A stretch of DNA of 64,000 nt, taken from positions 990,268 through 1,054,267 of the forward strand of contig KV454016.1 of NCBI GenBank assembly GCA_001661245.1, in the 5' to 3' direction. Numbering within the stretch: the stretch's first letter is position 1; the number at the start of each line of letters is the position of its first letter. Both the position numbers and the translations under genes were made by a program. The notes beneath the pieces are model-generated. The model did not search any database. It saw nothing but the letters and a program-made list of their open reading frames with translations, and had not been told where the DNA came from. The stretch is from Pachysolen tannophilus NRRL Y-2460. Its lineage: Eukaryota > Ascomycota > Pichiomycetes > Alaninales > Pachysolenaceae. This document shows, piece after piece, positions 22,562-33,443 of this stretch.

Positions 22562-24274
22562 TCAGTATCGCTTTATAGGAGAACTAGAAAAAATGTTCTT
22601 TAAATCACTATTAAATCCAGTTAAATCATTATCAGCCTTTCCTGCATCGTATGATAAGTCAGGTAATGAATAATCAGTTCTATCAAAATCCTTAATGTCG
22701 TTCCTCTTGTTATAATAATCGTTACGATTGTTATTCAATCCTCTTAAAGGTGACCTAGAATAATTTGTGCTTTTCTGTTTCAAATCGTTTATACTTTGAA
22801 TACTATATGGTCTTCTTTTTCTTTCATCTTTTATATTAAATGTGTTTGTTAATTCATAACTATTTTCCTTTCCAAAGTCTGTTTGTATATTAGTTCTTGC
22901 TGAAGGTCTGTAGCTACTATTATTGATTTCAATTTTCGGTTTAGGCACCCATTTGTTAAAATCTTTTTGTTTCTCATCATCTGTATTTATGGTACTATAT
23001 TTTTTCAGTAAAGCTAAAATTGAATCATCATCATTATTTTTTTTATTATTTGATCTTGATCTTGATGTAGGGATATATTTGTCTTTTCTTGATAATTCAG
23101 ATTCATAAAATTCTTTAAGTTTTTCATTTTCTAAATTTAAATCAAAAATTTTTTCTTTTAAATTTTGAATTTCAATTTTGGAAGTATTTTTAATATCATT
23201 AATTTGAAATTCTAATCTTTCAATTTTTGAAGATAATTTTTTTTTTTCAAAAACAATTGTATTATTATCAAGATTATTTTTTGAAGATTTAATTTTTTGT
23301 AATTCATTTTGTAAAAAAATTGATTTTTCAGATAATTTTGAATTTTCTGATAATAATCCATTATTTGAAGTTTTTAATCTTAAATTTTGATTTTTATATT
23401 CTAATATAGTTGTTTTTAAATCATCTCTTTGTGATATCATTTTTTTCAAATTATTTTCCAGTTCTTCTAATCTTCTTGATTTTGATAACATTATTCTTTT
23501 TGTTTTATCTAATTCTTGTTTAAGTTGATCTTCATTTTTTAAATCATTTTCATGATTTTCAATTTCAATTTCTTTTAATTGTTTTTTCAAATTTTTATAT
23601 TTTTGAATAATTTGAAGAAATGCTTCATAAATTTTTTTAGAATTATATAATTCATTTGCATAATTTTTTTTCAAATTTGAATATAATTTTACTTGTTCTC
23701 TATCATTAATCATTTCAAAATGTTGTTGTTCAAATAATTGTTTTAAGACATTATTTGTTTCTCTTGTTTGTACTATACAATTTTTTAAAACTTCAATTTC
23801 ATTTAAAAAATTTCCATTACTATTATTATTATTATTATCATTTTTAGATTTAAATTCTGGGAAAGTTCCAGGTAATTTATTATTAAAATTATTTTTCCCA
23901 TAATCTGTTAAAGTTATACTTTTAATTGTTTCATTTATTTCATCATCTGAATCATACATCGAATCACTTGAAGGAGATCTTGAACCCCAATTAACTGATT
24001 TTCTTGGACCATTATTTGTGAAAAACCGCCGTACTGATTGATTTTCATCGTTTTCATAATCATTATATGGAAATTGTATACCATCATCTAAATTTTTTGA
24101 TTTTTTTGAAGAAACTCCTGATGATCCAAAAATCGTATTAAACGCTCTTGAAAATAACCCATTTTTATAACTGGGTGTTGGCGGTATAAGTTGATCATCT
24201 GAAAATGAATTTATTGTTGATTGATTCAAAGTATTTATAGTTAAATCATCATTTTGATTATTTGACCAAAACAT
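22562..24274 (-). CDS. BBP1: Bbp1-like spindle pole body component
   Basis: 570 residues from the ATG at 24274. The order of features follows yeast Bbp1: an N-terminal FSRAFNTIFGSS (Bbp1 has a similar hydrophobic F-W-K-ALFG stretch), a short block LPGTFPEFKSK (Bbp1: IPGKFPSPLTK), then a long coiled coil (about residues 160-400) beginning near ELYNSKKIYEAF..QKYKNLKKQL, which parallels [23 protein letters not shown]. A basic, Ser/Asn-rich tail ends in SDLKNIFSSSPIKRY. Bbp1 links the spindle pole body to the half-bridge and nuclear envelope with Mps2. Similarity is patchy, so the call is tentative. Confidence 0.5.
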   Translation of the reverse strand: MFWSNNQNDDLTINTLNQSTINSFSDDQLIPPTPSYKNGLFSRAFNTIFGSSGVSSKKSKNLDDGIQFPYNDYENDENQSVRRFFTNNGPRKSVNWGSRSPSSDSMYDSDDEINETIKSITLTDYGKNNFNNKLPGTFPEFKSKNDNNNNNSNGNFLNEIEVLKNCIVQTRETNNVLKQLFEQQHFEMINDREQVKLYSNLKKNYANELYNSKKIYEAFLQIIQKYKNLKKQLKEIEIENHENDLKNEDQLKQELDKTKRIMLSKSRRLEELENNLKKMISQRDDLKTTILEYKNQNLRLKTSNNGLLSENSKLSEKSIFLQNELQKIKSSKNNLDNNTIVFEKKKLSSKIERLEFQINDIKNTSKIEIQNLKEKIFDLNLENEKLKEFYESELSRKDKYIPTSRSRSNNKKNNDDDSILALLKKYSTINTDDEKQKDFNKWVPKPKIEINNSSYRPSARTNIQTDFGKENSYELTNTFNIKDERKRRPYSIQSINDLKQKSTNYSRSPLRGLNNNRNDYYNKRNDIKDFDRTDYSLPDLSYDAGKADNDLTGFNSDLKNIFSSSPIKRY

Positions 24275-25893
24275 CTTCACACTCTATTACTACTAACCAA
24301 TAAGAAAAAAAAGAAAAAAAAAAACCTTGAAATTTAATAAATAATAAAATACTAGATATGAACCACAGGTAGGTCTATAATACCTCCTGTAAACCTCAAG
24401 TTTTCAAGTTTTCAAGTTTTCTTGTTTTAGTAAAGAAACAATACTTAATTAACTAACATTATATAAAACTACTATAAGATAAGCCGTATAGTAAGCGTGT
24501 TTTCAATTTTTAATAGTTTTTCTTTGTTTTGTTTTTTTTAATACCGTGTTTGCGTCGCAGATACAAACACTCCTAATCGGGTAATTTTAATATTATAACA
24601 CACGACTACGTTTTTCTCTAATTTTTTAGCCTGAATGCTAAATAAAAAAAAATGCGGAGCAAATGCGTTTCAAATGCGTTTATAAATGCGCTTTAAATGC
24701 GCTTTAAATGTTGTGCACACAAATTTTCTAAAAAAGCGGTACTTAAAAGTATATGTACTTAAATGTTACTGTGCCGATTACAATTGGACATAATTATTAT
24801 TATTAGATTTTTAATTTTTTTAGTTTTCATTCTTTCCTAAAACACGACATTGGTACGTCCATGCACTACGTGTGTTGATTTAAAAAATTTTCTTTTTAGC
24901 GAATTTTCTTTTTCTTTTTTCGTTCATTTTTTCAACTTTTTAAAAAAAAAATTGTCATTACGATTTAAATATAAAACACGGTATTTTTCATGTATTTTTT
25001 AAAATACATATATGCAACTATATGCATATTGTGAGCGTAGAATATGTATTATAATAGATTATAATATTTATATAATATGTTATGATATGTATATATATGC
25101 ATTGTCTGTGGATCAGTATGTAAGGATATGCGTCGTGGAACACATACCTGCAGGACTCTACTATTGTTTATTTTTATTTTATTATGAATTATTTCCTTTT
25201 TAATTGAATATTTGATCTACGCATTCTGTTTCTAACGTGTATTATGCTGAGTTCACCATAAAAAATAATCCCCTTCTATTAGAAAAAGGAGACTTATTTT
25301 GATCTAATCTCTTCTATAGCAACAAGTTGGTATGAAAAAAACAAATAGATGTACAGTGGGAAATGTTTTTTTTTTTCCAAAAAAAATAATGAATGGTATA
25401 TTGGATCGATTGTTATTTAAATAAATTATACTGTTGTTCTTGTAATTGAATTTAAAATATATTGAATTTTTATTCACTTTTATTTATTATTATCAAGAGA
25501 TATTGTTGTATATATCCTTCTTTTTTTTTTTCTTTTCCTTTCTTTCTTTTTTTTTTATTGATTTCGTTTTAATGGGTTATTGAGATATAGATTCAATTTT
25601 GCATATTTTTTTTTTTCATTTGTTATTGTGTGTGTGTTTTTAATTCTTTTTTTTTTCACTTTCCTTTCTCTTCTAAATTGTGTTGTTTTCTTTCATTTTC
25701 TTTTTGATTCTTTATTCATTCTCTCATTTATTTATTAACTTTCTCTGAGAAAGAATTAGAAAGAGGGAAATCAAATCATCATCATCATTTTATTTTAATA
25801 CTGCATACATCATTATACCCTTCATTCATATTACTGCACTTTTCTAAATCTTCATTTTAATTTTTTTTTGTTTTATTTCGTTTCTCATTGAAT
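24275..25893. other. Long divergent promoter region of the G1 cyclin
   Basis: A 1.6-kb gene-free region. It contains a phased AAATGCG repeat (24650-24715, listed separately), T-rich tracts and, just before the cyclin, about 400 bp of pyrimidine-rich sequence that could be a long 5' leader. Long promoters and leaders are common for G1 cyclins. The small frame at 25012-25203 looks spurious. Confidence 0.5.
24650..24715. repeat. AAATGCG tandem array, ~11-bp period
   Basis: AAATGCG units begin at 24650, 24661, 24672, 24684 and 24695, and a degenerate AAATGTT unit begins at 24706. Spacing is therefore 11-12 bp, close to one DNA turn. Two units read AAATGCGCTTT, and similar AATGCGC elements recur before RBD2 (50305-50360). 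It may be a regulatory array in the cyclin or BBP1-like promoter. Confidence 0.75.
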
Positions 25894-27437
25894 ATGACCA
25901 ACCAACAAGAATCTCATAGGTTTAGATACCGTTATGATCCAAAACTTTATCCAGATCAACTTATTGAAAATGAAATTCGTGCTCATAAACACGTTATTAA
26001 AGAATATTGCAAAGAACTTTCTATAAATGCTTTTGAAGAAGCTGATATGTATAAACCAGATTATAAATTAATAGAACAACAACCACAATTAACACCAGAA
26101 TTAAGACTGCCACTTTTAGATTTTTTACTTAAACTGTCTAAAAAGACAAAAGTATGTACTGGAATTTTTTATAAAAGTGTTAAATTATTAGATAGATATT
26201 GTTCAAAAAGAATTGTATTATTAGATCAAGCACAATTAGTTGCAACTTCATGTTTATGGTTAGCTGCAAAGACTGATGGAGGTTGTAATCATTGTGTTTC
26301 TTCTAGTTCTTGTCCAATTGGAGGTAGATTTATTGGACCTACTATTAGAGCAAGAATACCAAGATTATCAGAATTATGTCAATTATGTGGACCACAATGT
26401 TCATATGATGAAGGAATGTTTAAACAAATGGAAAGACATATTTTAGATACATTAAGTTGGAAAGTTACAGAACCAAATATTTATGATTGGGTTTTAGAAA
26501 TGGATGAAAATCAAGAATATTCTTATAATGATAGACAAGATGAACAATTATTTAATTTAAAACAATTTATTGTTGATGCTTCATTATATAATTTCAATTT
26601 AATTTCAACACATCCAGCAGAATTAGTTTGTTCAATAAATAATCTTTTAAATAGAATGGTTACAATTACGAAAAATGGTAAAAAAAAATTGAAGATAATA
26701 ATAATAATAATAATTTTTTCACAAATTTAATTTTACCAACAATTAATAATGATATAACTGAAAAAATTTTAGAAGCAATTGTTAAATCAACTGATAGTTT
26801 AATTTCAATTTATTCACCATTATTGGATAATGAAGATGGTAATACTAATACTTTAAGAACTTTTATTTCTTATTGTTTTGATTTTTTACAATCTATTGAA
26901 AAATCAAAAGATAGATCACCTTCTGAATCATCAATTATTTCAAATGTTTCATCTACTTCATATTCACTTTATGAAGATGAAGATGATTCTGAATTTTCAG
27001 ATAATGATTCAATTTTCGATACAAATAATCATATTAATCGTGAGAAACCAACTATATCAAAGAATACTTATTCACCAATTGTACCAATATCGATAAATAG
27101 TAGTCATACATCACTTGTTGGAGACGTTTACTCCAATGGTAACACCCATGGTAACAGCCATGGACAGTCTCAGGGGCAACATAATGGGCAACGAGTTGAA
27201 AACTCTGTTGAAGAACCCAACGGAGAACCTGTTGGAGTTGGTATTTCTACAACTACCAAGATAAATACAAGTTCAAACAAAAAAACTTGCACCACTAGCA
27301 AAAACAGTTTAAAAAATTTTCATACAAACATTACTGGGACTTCACCTACTTTAAGAAAAGTCGGAGATGATATAAACTATAAAAACATGAGACGACCATT
27401 AGGTACAATTTCTTCGGCTTCTTTAAACATTTTTTAA
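25894..27437 (+). CDS. CLN1/CLN2: G1 cyclin, Cln1/Cln2 type (one frame break)
   Basis: The N-terminal cyclin box (about residues 20-200) matches Cln1/2: LIEQQPQLTPELRLPLLDFL, KVCTGIFYKSVKLLDRYCSK, QLVATSCLWLAAKTDGGCNH, GGRFIGPTIRARIPRLSELC and FKQMERHILDTLSWKV. The protein activates Cdk1 at Start. The first frame ends at 26730 after a meaningless IIIIII tail. Read one frame over, it continues from the A9 run at 26680-26688 with KIEDNNNNNN, then ITEKILEAIVKSTDSLISI and a Ser/Thr-rich, PEST-like tail to 27437. One more A would fuse the two. I take this as one gene with a homopolymer error. The ATG at 25894 is used; the frame can extend two codons only to a TTG. An extra Cys cluster (CNHCVSSSSC) is present. 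Confidence 0.87.
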
Positions 27438-28595
27438 ATACCTACATTAATATATAATACAAATGATTACATTTTTTTTTTTTTCTTTCTTTTTCTTTCT
27501 TTTTTCTTTTGTTTCCTTTGGAGTTGAGTACTTTAAAACAATAAAATTTAAAAATTATACTATACGTTGTATTAACTGATTTGATAATATATTAAAATTT
27601 AATATATCAAATAATAGTAATAGTAATAGATGAAAATTATGCTTAGTATATTACCATACAAAGTAACAGCCTCGTTTTCATTTCCATCATCAAAGATGAA
27701 AATTCAATGATTAACCACGAACTAATGGTTAATAAATAGGTGTTCAATCTCAAATCTTAGATCTTAGATATCTTCTACTTTACTTCTACTATTACATCCA
27801 CACCACTTATTCTATCACTAATTCTGTTTTATAAGAACATTTATAAAACCTTTTCTTTTACAAGAATAAAGAAAATTCCTTAGTAAAAAAAAATTTTTAC
27901 ACGTCGCGATTAATTAAAGCTCTGCGGATAAAACAAAAGAAACATATTATAATATAATATATATATTTATATTTTATATTTAATATTATTATTATTGATT
28001 TATCCTTTATATTCATTAACAACTTTTAGAATCAAATCTGATTTTAATCTTTCCTTTCTTTTCTTTTCTTTTCTTTTCTTTTTTTTTCTTTCATTTTTGT
28101 TGTTTTTGTTGTTGTGTTGTAATCTTTTTTTTTTTTTCTGATTTGTGATATTTAAAGGGATATATTGAAAAGAAGGAAAAAAAGACACTAAATTAATTAA
28201 GTTGTACGTCTTTATTATTGAAAACAAAGGCAAAACAAAGAGGCTAGTATTTGCAAGAAAAAAAAAATAATAAAAAAAAAGATATATATAGATATTTGAA
28301 GTTATATCAGTCGATATATAATAATCTTGGGTTATCCATCTAGTTATTATTATATTGGTAAAAAAGAAAGAAAAAAAAAAATAAAAAAAATAATCAATTT
28401 CAATTTTATAAATTAATTTTATTTTAAAAGGGATTATTAGCTTTTTGTTCTTTTTTGTTCTTTTTTTACTTTCATTTTTTTGCTTTTCAAGAAAAAAAAA
28501 AAAGAAGAGATTATTTATTTAAATTATATTGAATTTAACTTCCAAAAATAGAGATAAAGATAAATCATTTATTGATTATTAAATATTTGAAGTAA
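27438..28595. other. Spacer G1 cyclin to ROT1
   Basis: AT-rich, with TCTTT/TTTTC repeats (27475-27510; 28050-28095), short TA repeats and poly-A runs in the ROT1 leader. Nothing resembling an RNA gene or an ORF with family similarity. Confidence 0.5.
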
Positions 28596-29336
28596 ATGTT
28601 TGGAATAACGCCAGTTGTTTTTTTAATTTTTTCCATATTTTTCACAAGGTTAATAAGCGCTGATAACGATACAACTTTGGAAGGTACATGGTCATCTAAA
28701 TCAAATACAGTATTTACTGGGCCTGGTTTTTATGATCCTGTTGATGAGTTACTTATTGAACCAGCATTACCAGGAATTTCATTTTCATTTACTGATGATG
28801 GATTTTATGAAGAAGCAATATATCAAGTTACTCCAAATCCTCAAAATCATTCATGCCCAACAGCGGTATTAATTTTTCAACATGGAACTTATGAAATACT
28901 TTCAAATGGATCCTTAACTTTAACTCCTTTTGAAGTTGATGGTAGACAATTATTATCAGAACCTTGTGAAGATAGTGGTGTTTCAACTTATTCTCGTTAT
29001 AATCAAACTGAAGATTATGAAGAATTTGCTGTTTCTGTTGATGCTTATCATGGTCGTTATAAATTACAACTTTATGAATTCGATGGAACTCCTGTACAGC
29101 CTTTATATTTAGCTTATAAACCTCCATTGATGTTACCAACAATCACTTTAAATCCAACTGCTACTTCTTCAGGTTCAAGTAGTACAGGTACAAGTGTTTC
29201 TAAAAAAATTAAAAGATCTTTGGAAAATCAATACAAGACAAGAGCTTTTAAAAGAAAAAGATTTGATTACGATTTTTGGTGGTGGATCTCTTTAGGTTGT
29301 TTTTTAACAGGTGCTGTTATTTGTGCACTTACCTAA
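28596..29336 (+). CDS. ROT1: ER membrane protein Rot1
   Basis: 246 residues with an N-terminal signal sequence (VVFLIFSIFFTRLISA, cleavage probably near residue 22), a lumenal domain and a C-terminal membrane anchor (WWWISLGCFLTGAVICAL). The lumenal part matches yeast Rot1 strongly: GTWSSKSNTVFTGPGFYDPV, DELLIEPALPG, QHGTYEILSNGSLTL, DSGVSTYSRYNQTED and QPLYLAYKPPLMLP. Rot1 is an essential ER protein/chaperone for N- and O-glycosylation and cell-wall beta-1,6-glucan. Two N-glycosylation sequons (NHS, NQT) are visible in the lumenal domain. A basic segment (KKIKRSLENQYKTRAFKRKR) precedes the anchor. Confidence 0.96.
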   Translation: MFGITPVVFLIFSIFFTRLISADNDTTLEGTWSSKSNTVFTGPGFYDPVDELLIEPALPGISFSFTDDGFYEEAIYQVTPNPQNHSCPTAVLIFQHGTYEILSNGSLTLTPFEVDGRQLLSEPCEDSGVSTYSRYNQTEDYEEFAVSVDAYHGRYKLQLYEFDGTPVQPLYLAYKPPLMLPTITLNPTATSSGSSSTGTSVSKKIKRSLENQYKTRAFKRKRFDYDFWWWISLGCFLTGAVICALT

Positions 29337-30219
29337 AAAAAGAAAATTTTTTAATCATAATAATATAAAAGAAAAGATTAAAAAAAATTAAAAAAAAAAA
29401 AAAAAAGGGGAGGATGTTATTAGACCTTTGATAACAATTAGAAGGCTGGAAAAAAAAAAGTAAAAGATAAAAGAAAATATTTTATTCTTATTAATAGTAT
29501 TAATGATAATAAAGATAACATTAGAATTAAGATAAATTAAAAAAACAAACAAAAAATAATAAAAAAAGCAAAAAAAAAAAAAAAAAANNNNNNNNNNNNN
29601 NNNNNNNNNNNNNNNNNNNNNNNNNNNNNNNNNNNNNNNNNNNNNNNNNNNNNNNNNNNNNNNNNNNNNNNNNNNNNNNNNNNNNNNNNNNNNNNNNNNN
29701 NNNNNNNNNNNNNNNNNNNNNNNNNNNNNNNNNNNNNNNNNNNNNNNNNNNNNNNNNNNNNNNNNNNNNNNNNNNNNNNNNNNNNNNNNNNNNNNNNNNN
29801 NNNNNNNNNNNNNNNNNNNNNNNNNNNNNNNNNNNNNNNNNNNNNNNNNNNNNNNNNNNNNNNNNNNNNNNNNNNNNNNNNNNNNNNNNNNNNNNNNNNN
29901 NNNNNNNNNNNNNNNNNNNNNNNNNNNNNNNNNNNNNNNNNNNNNNNNNNNNNNNNNNNNNNNNNNNNNNNNNNNNNNNNNNNNNNNNNNNNNNNNNNNN
30001 NNNNNNNNNNNNNNNNNNNNNNNNNNNNNNNNNNNNNNNNNNNNNNNNNNNNNNNNNNNNNNNNNNNNNNNNNNNNNNNNNNNNNNNNNNNNNNNNNNNN
30101 NNNNNNNNNNNNNNNNNNNNNNNNNNNNNNNNNNNNNNNNNNNNNNNNNNNNNNNNNNNNNNNNNNNNNNNNNNNNNNNNNNNNNNNNNNNNNNNNNNNN
30201 NNNNNNNNNNNNNNNTTTT

Positions 30220-30267
<48 letters not shown>

Positions 30268-30348
30268 TATATTTTATTTTATTTTATTTTTTGTCTTTTG
30301 TCTTTTCTTATGCAATTTCAAATAAATTCGTAGTTTTTATATGTATAT
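29337..30348. other. Convergent spacer ROT1/RAD14 with assembly gap
   Basis: A-rich 3' flank of ROT1, a gap of Ns (29588-30215), then a T-rich flank (30216-30300) leading to the RAD14 stop. Both sides of the gap are homopolymers. A small gene hidden in the gap cannot be excluded. Confidence 0.6.
29588..30215. other. Assembly gap (Ns)
   Basis: 628 unknown bases between an A run and a T-rich run. Confidence 0.99.
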
Positions 30349-31503
30349 TCACATTATAAACTCTTCAGTTTCCATTCCACATACTATACACCTTCTTCTC
30401 ACTACACCTTCTTCTTTATCATTTTTTTTAGACAAGGGAAGTGACCATTCATGTATATGCTGTTGTTTATTTTCTCTCAATTTCCTAGTATACTCTTCTG
30501 CTCTTGTTTTCTTTCTCATTTCTCTCAACTTCATTTCAAATTTTTTATCTCTTCTATCAACTCTCATTGCTTCTCTACGCAGCCATTCTTTATCAAGGCC
30601 TTCTTCTCCTCCCCATTTTTTGAAAGCAAATTCTTCAACTTGATATCTTAAAAATAATTGCATCTTTGAATAAGTTCCTGAATAAGGGTTTGGTTTTTCT
30701 AATCTATGTAATAAATTTTTATCTTTTAATTCTGGATCCGTTAATAAATAATCTTCTCTACATTCTGTCTTTGTTAATAATGAATATTTTTCAGGTCTTA
30801 ACTCTTTACATCGTTTACAAACTTTACATTTAAAAATTTGAAACAAATTTTGATCAATATCTATTGATTGACATTCATAACACCTTGGTGCACTTGATAT
30901 ATCAACAGGTGGAGGAGGTTCCATGACAATCTTAGATTTTTGTTCTTCTTTCCATTGCTCTAAAGTTTGTCCACTATTTTCTCCGCCATTGCCACCTGCA
31001 ACATTTGAATCTTCTGATATAAAACCACCATAACTATCTTTTAAAGTAGAAAAATCATAATCAATATAATCTTGTTTACGAATTGAAGGCCTGATGTTAT
31101 CCAAAGGTCTTTTCCCCAATGAAGTAGTTGAACCTGATCCGTTGTTGATTTCTTTTGATATTTTATAATCATTTTTATTTAAAATAGTTGTAGTAGATGA
31201 TGCATCTCTTAAATTATTTTCCCTTTGCTTTTTTCTCTCCAATGCCTTCCTCCTATTTTCTTCAATTATTGCCATCTGTTCTGGTGTCAAATTAATCTTT
31301 GGTCTCTGTGGAACAGACAGTACTGACTCTGTATTTTTAGATCCTAAATTATTATCATTATTTTTATCAAGTTGTCTTTGCCTTAATCTTTCCAAAGCTT
31401 TTCTTCTGTTTGCTTCCTTTTAAAATGTTAGTAAAATAACTATTTAAAATAATTACTCCCATTTAACTTCACTTACTATCTTCTTCTGCCTCTCTGAATC
31501 CAT
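30349..31503 (-). CDS. RAD14: Nucleotide excision repair protein Rad14 (XPA), two exons
   Basis: Exons 31477-31503 (27 nt, MDSERQKKI) and 30349-31416, giving 364 residues. The join yields KKIEANRRKALERLRQRQ, parallel to the Rad14 N-terminus. The XPA zinc finger is CYEC-x17-CKRC, followed by the DNA-binding domain with YSLLTKTECREDYLLTDPEL, LHRLEKPNPYSGTYSKMQLF and KKWGGEEGLDKEW. The C-terminus ends RRRCIVCGMETEE. Rad14 recognises and verifies helix-distorting DNA lesions in nucleotide excision repair. The tiny first exon is supported by GTAAGT, TACTAAC (31427-31433) and AAAG. Confidence 0.95.
31417..31476 (-). other. Spliceosomal intron of RAD14
   Basis: 60 nt, phase 0, donor GTAAGT, branch point TACTAAC (31427-31433) only about 10 nt from the acceptor. 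This is one of the shortest introns in the window. Confidence 0.9.
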
Positions 31504-31870
31504 CTTCCTATAGTCTTATGATATAGAAGTTTCTACCTAATTCATTATTAATCATCGTCTACATCATTTATAATTATTATGCATCTTAATTAGTAGTGCT
31601 TTTTACATTTTAAAACTATTTTAACATATTTTTTAATGTTATAAAACGAACAAGAAGTTAAATTAAATTAAATTAAATTGAAGATTTGAATACATAGAGC
31701 TCCAAATAACGCTGAATGAATAGAAGGCAACAAATCTTGAATTGAACTAAACATAATCCCCAAACAAACAAACAAGAAAGAAAGAAACAAAAACAAAAAA
31801 ACAATAAAACAATAAAAAAAAAAATTACTCACACACACATATAAACACACATAGACACTTGATAACTTTA
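31504..31870. other. Spacer RAD14/ATG3
   Basis: RAD14 promoter and ATG3 3' flank, both minus strand. Contains a TTAAA/ATTAA repeat (31660-31680) and A-rich sequence with an ACACAC stretch near 31830. No gene seen. Confidence 0.5.
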
Positions 31871-32989
31871 TCAAAAAGCATCCATAGTATAGTCATGTTC
31901 AATACCTGGGGTCACGCTGGCAATGAATTTCAAGAAAATGACCAAATACTGATCCACCCTAATCACTTCATCATCTTCTCCTTCAATATTAGAAACACTT
32001 TCCCAGTCTTCTTCTTCTTCTTCTTCATTTTTAGCTTTTCCTTGACCTTCATTTTCATCTGCTAATCCCAACTTTGCGACTCCACGAGTAAAATCATCTT
32101 TTTTCTCTTTTAATTTTTTCTTTACCAATTCTTCATGTTGCCTTTCTCTTTTCCTTTTCTTTGCTATTGCAGCTCTACTAATTAATACTTTCATAACTTT
32201 TGCATGTTTGCAAGGATGAATGGAAACCGCAGTAGTATTTGATAAAAATGGAGCTTTCTCTATAGTTGCAGTTTTGTGACGATAATCTGAATCTATATCT
32301 TCAAACATCTCATTTGGAGACAAAGGAACTCCATTTGAATTGAACCCCACTATATACATCTTTGGTACCCTATAAGATGTAGAATAGCTAACGTACAAGT
32401 CATAACTTCTCTTATTACTATTGCTATTATTTTTGTTATCGTTATTATTTGCCTTAATATTTTGGTTATTCTCAATATTCTCACCATTACCACCATTGCC
32501 ACCATTATCTTCTTCTTCAGCAGTCTCGTCTATCAATTCATCAATATCATCAACAAAATCTTCTTCATTCTCATTAGCCTTTATTGTAGGCTGATCGTTA
32601 TCCGTTACTTGGTTGTATTCAGAAATCCCAGTAGTACCACCAACTCCACCATGTTGTGGAGTAGAACTAGTAGCAGTCCACAGCTCATCATCTCCTTCTA
32701 TAGTAACAGCTTCATCATTTTCAACATCGTTATCCACACCAAGATAATCCGATACTCTAACATACGATGGAACACGTCTCGTCACCAAAAATTGTTTATT
32801 ATCCGGTAAAAAATCTCTCTTCTTAGAAGCAGGAGCAGGTGACCATTGCCAAGTAGGAAACTTATACACCAAATAATCACCAGCTTCAACAAACTCTTCT
32901 GGAGTAATTTCTCCAGTTTTCCTAAAAGTGGATTTATGACTAACCGGCGTCAAATACTCTCTCCACGAACTAAAAGTTGACCTAATCAT
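31871..32989 (-). CDS. ATG3: Autophagy E2-like enzyme Atg3
   Basis: 372 residues. Atg3 conjugates Atg8 to phosphatidylethanolamine during autophagosome formation. Matches begin with MIRSTFSSWREYLTPVSHKS and EEFVEAGDYLVYKFPTWQW (membrane-sensing helix and first strand), continue with YDLYVSYSTSYRVPKMYIVG and SPNEMFEDIDSDYRHKTATI, and include the active-site Cys in VSIHPCKHAKVM (HPC motif). The end VDQYLVIFLKFIASVTPGIE is the classic C-terminus. Two insertions are longer than in S. cerevisiae: an acidic Asn-rich loop around residues 100-190 and a Lys/Glu-rich loop after the HPC helix. Divergent from LRO1. Confidence 0.96.
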   Translation of the reverse strand: MIRSTFSSWREYLTPVSHKSTFRKTGEITPEEFVEAGDYLVYKFPTWQWSPAPASKKRDFLPDNKQFLVTRRVPSYVRVSDYLGVDNDVENDEAVTIEGDDELWTATSSTPQHGGVGGTTGISEYNQVTDNDQPTIKANENEEDFVDDIDELIDETAEEEDNGGNGGNGENIENNQNIKANNNDNKNNSNSNKRSYDLYVSYSTSYRVPKMYIVGFNSNGVPLSPNEMFEDIDSDYRHKTATIEKAPFLSNTTAVSIHPCKHAKVMKVLISRAAIAKKRKRERQHEELVKKKLKEKKDDFTRGVAKLGLADENEGQGKAKNEEEEEEDWESVSNIEGEDDEVIRVDQYLVIFLKFIASVTPGIEHDYTMDAF

Positions 32990-33427
32990 CTTCTCGACTC
33001 CAACAACCCAATTCTTAACAATCTTCTAATTAGATATATATATATAATACATTTATATATTATTTATTTATATATGAAGCAAGTTTGGCTTTTTGTAACA
33101 TACTTGATATTAAGAACTAAAATCCGGAGAAGAAACGGAGGAAATTTAAAAATTAAAATTCTCCATTAGGGAAATGCAAAGGTTTCCGTAAAGGAGAATT
33201 TTTAAAAATAGGAGAAAAACAAAAAAAAATAAGGTTTCCATTTAGGAGAAGATAAGTGGGTATAAAAAAAAATAAAACTTCTCCGGTTTTGTCTTATTAA
33301 TAGTGAAGAAGAGATTTAGAAAACGTACAGGTGATGATATCAACACAAGATAATTGATTGCTTTTCAATTCTTTTTTGTTTTTTTTTTTTTGCTTTTTTC
33401 TTTTCTTTTATTTAGATAGATGAGTCG
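32990..33427. other. Divergent promoter ATG3/LRO1
   Basis: 438 bp carrying a repeated bipartite element (listed separately), short TA repeats on the ATG3 side and a T-rich leader before LRO1. A 7-codon upstream frame overlaps the LRO1 start. Confidence 0.6.
33159..33250. promoter_or_regulatory. Repeated bipartite element GGTTTCC-N5-GGAGAA
   Basis: Two exact copies with the same 5-nt spacer lie at 33181-33198 and 33233-33250. An imperfect inverted copy (TTCTCC-N5-GGAAATG) lies at 33159-33176. Half-sites (GGAGAA, TTCTCC) also occur near 33126 and 33288. It sits in the shared ATG3/LRO1 promoter. The binding factor is unknown. Confidence 0.6.
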
Positions 33428-33443
33428 ATGCCGGTTAAATTGA
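33420..33443 (+). other. Short upstream ORF overlapping the LRO1 start
   Basis: ATG at 33420 opens a 7-codon frame ending in TGA at 33441-33443, out of frame with and overlapping the LRO1 ATG at 33428. If included in the mRNA it would reduce initiation at LRO1 except by leaky scanning. Whether the mRNA starts upstream of it is not known. Confidence 0.5.

Noticed and set aside
26659-26730. Real short cyclin isoform ending in IIIIIIIFSQI
   Set aside because: The alternate frame continues with sensible cyclin C-terminal sequence directly from the A9 run.
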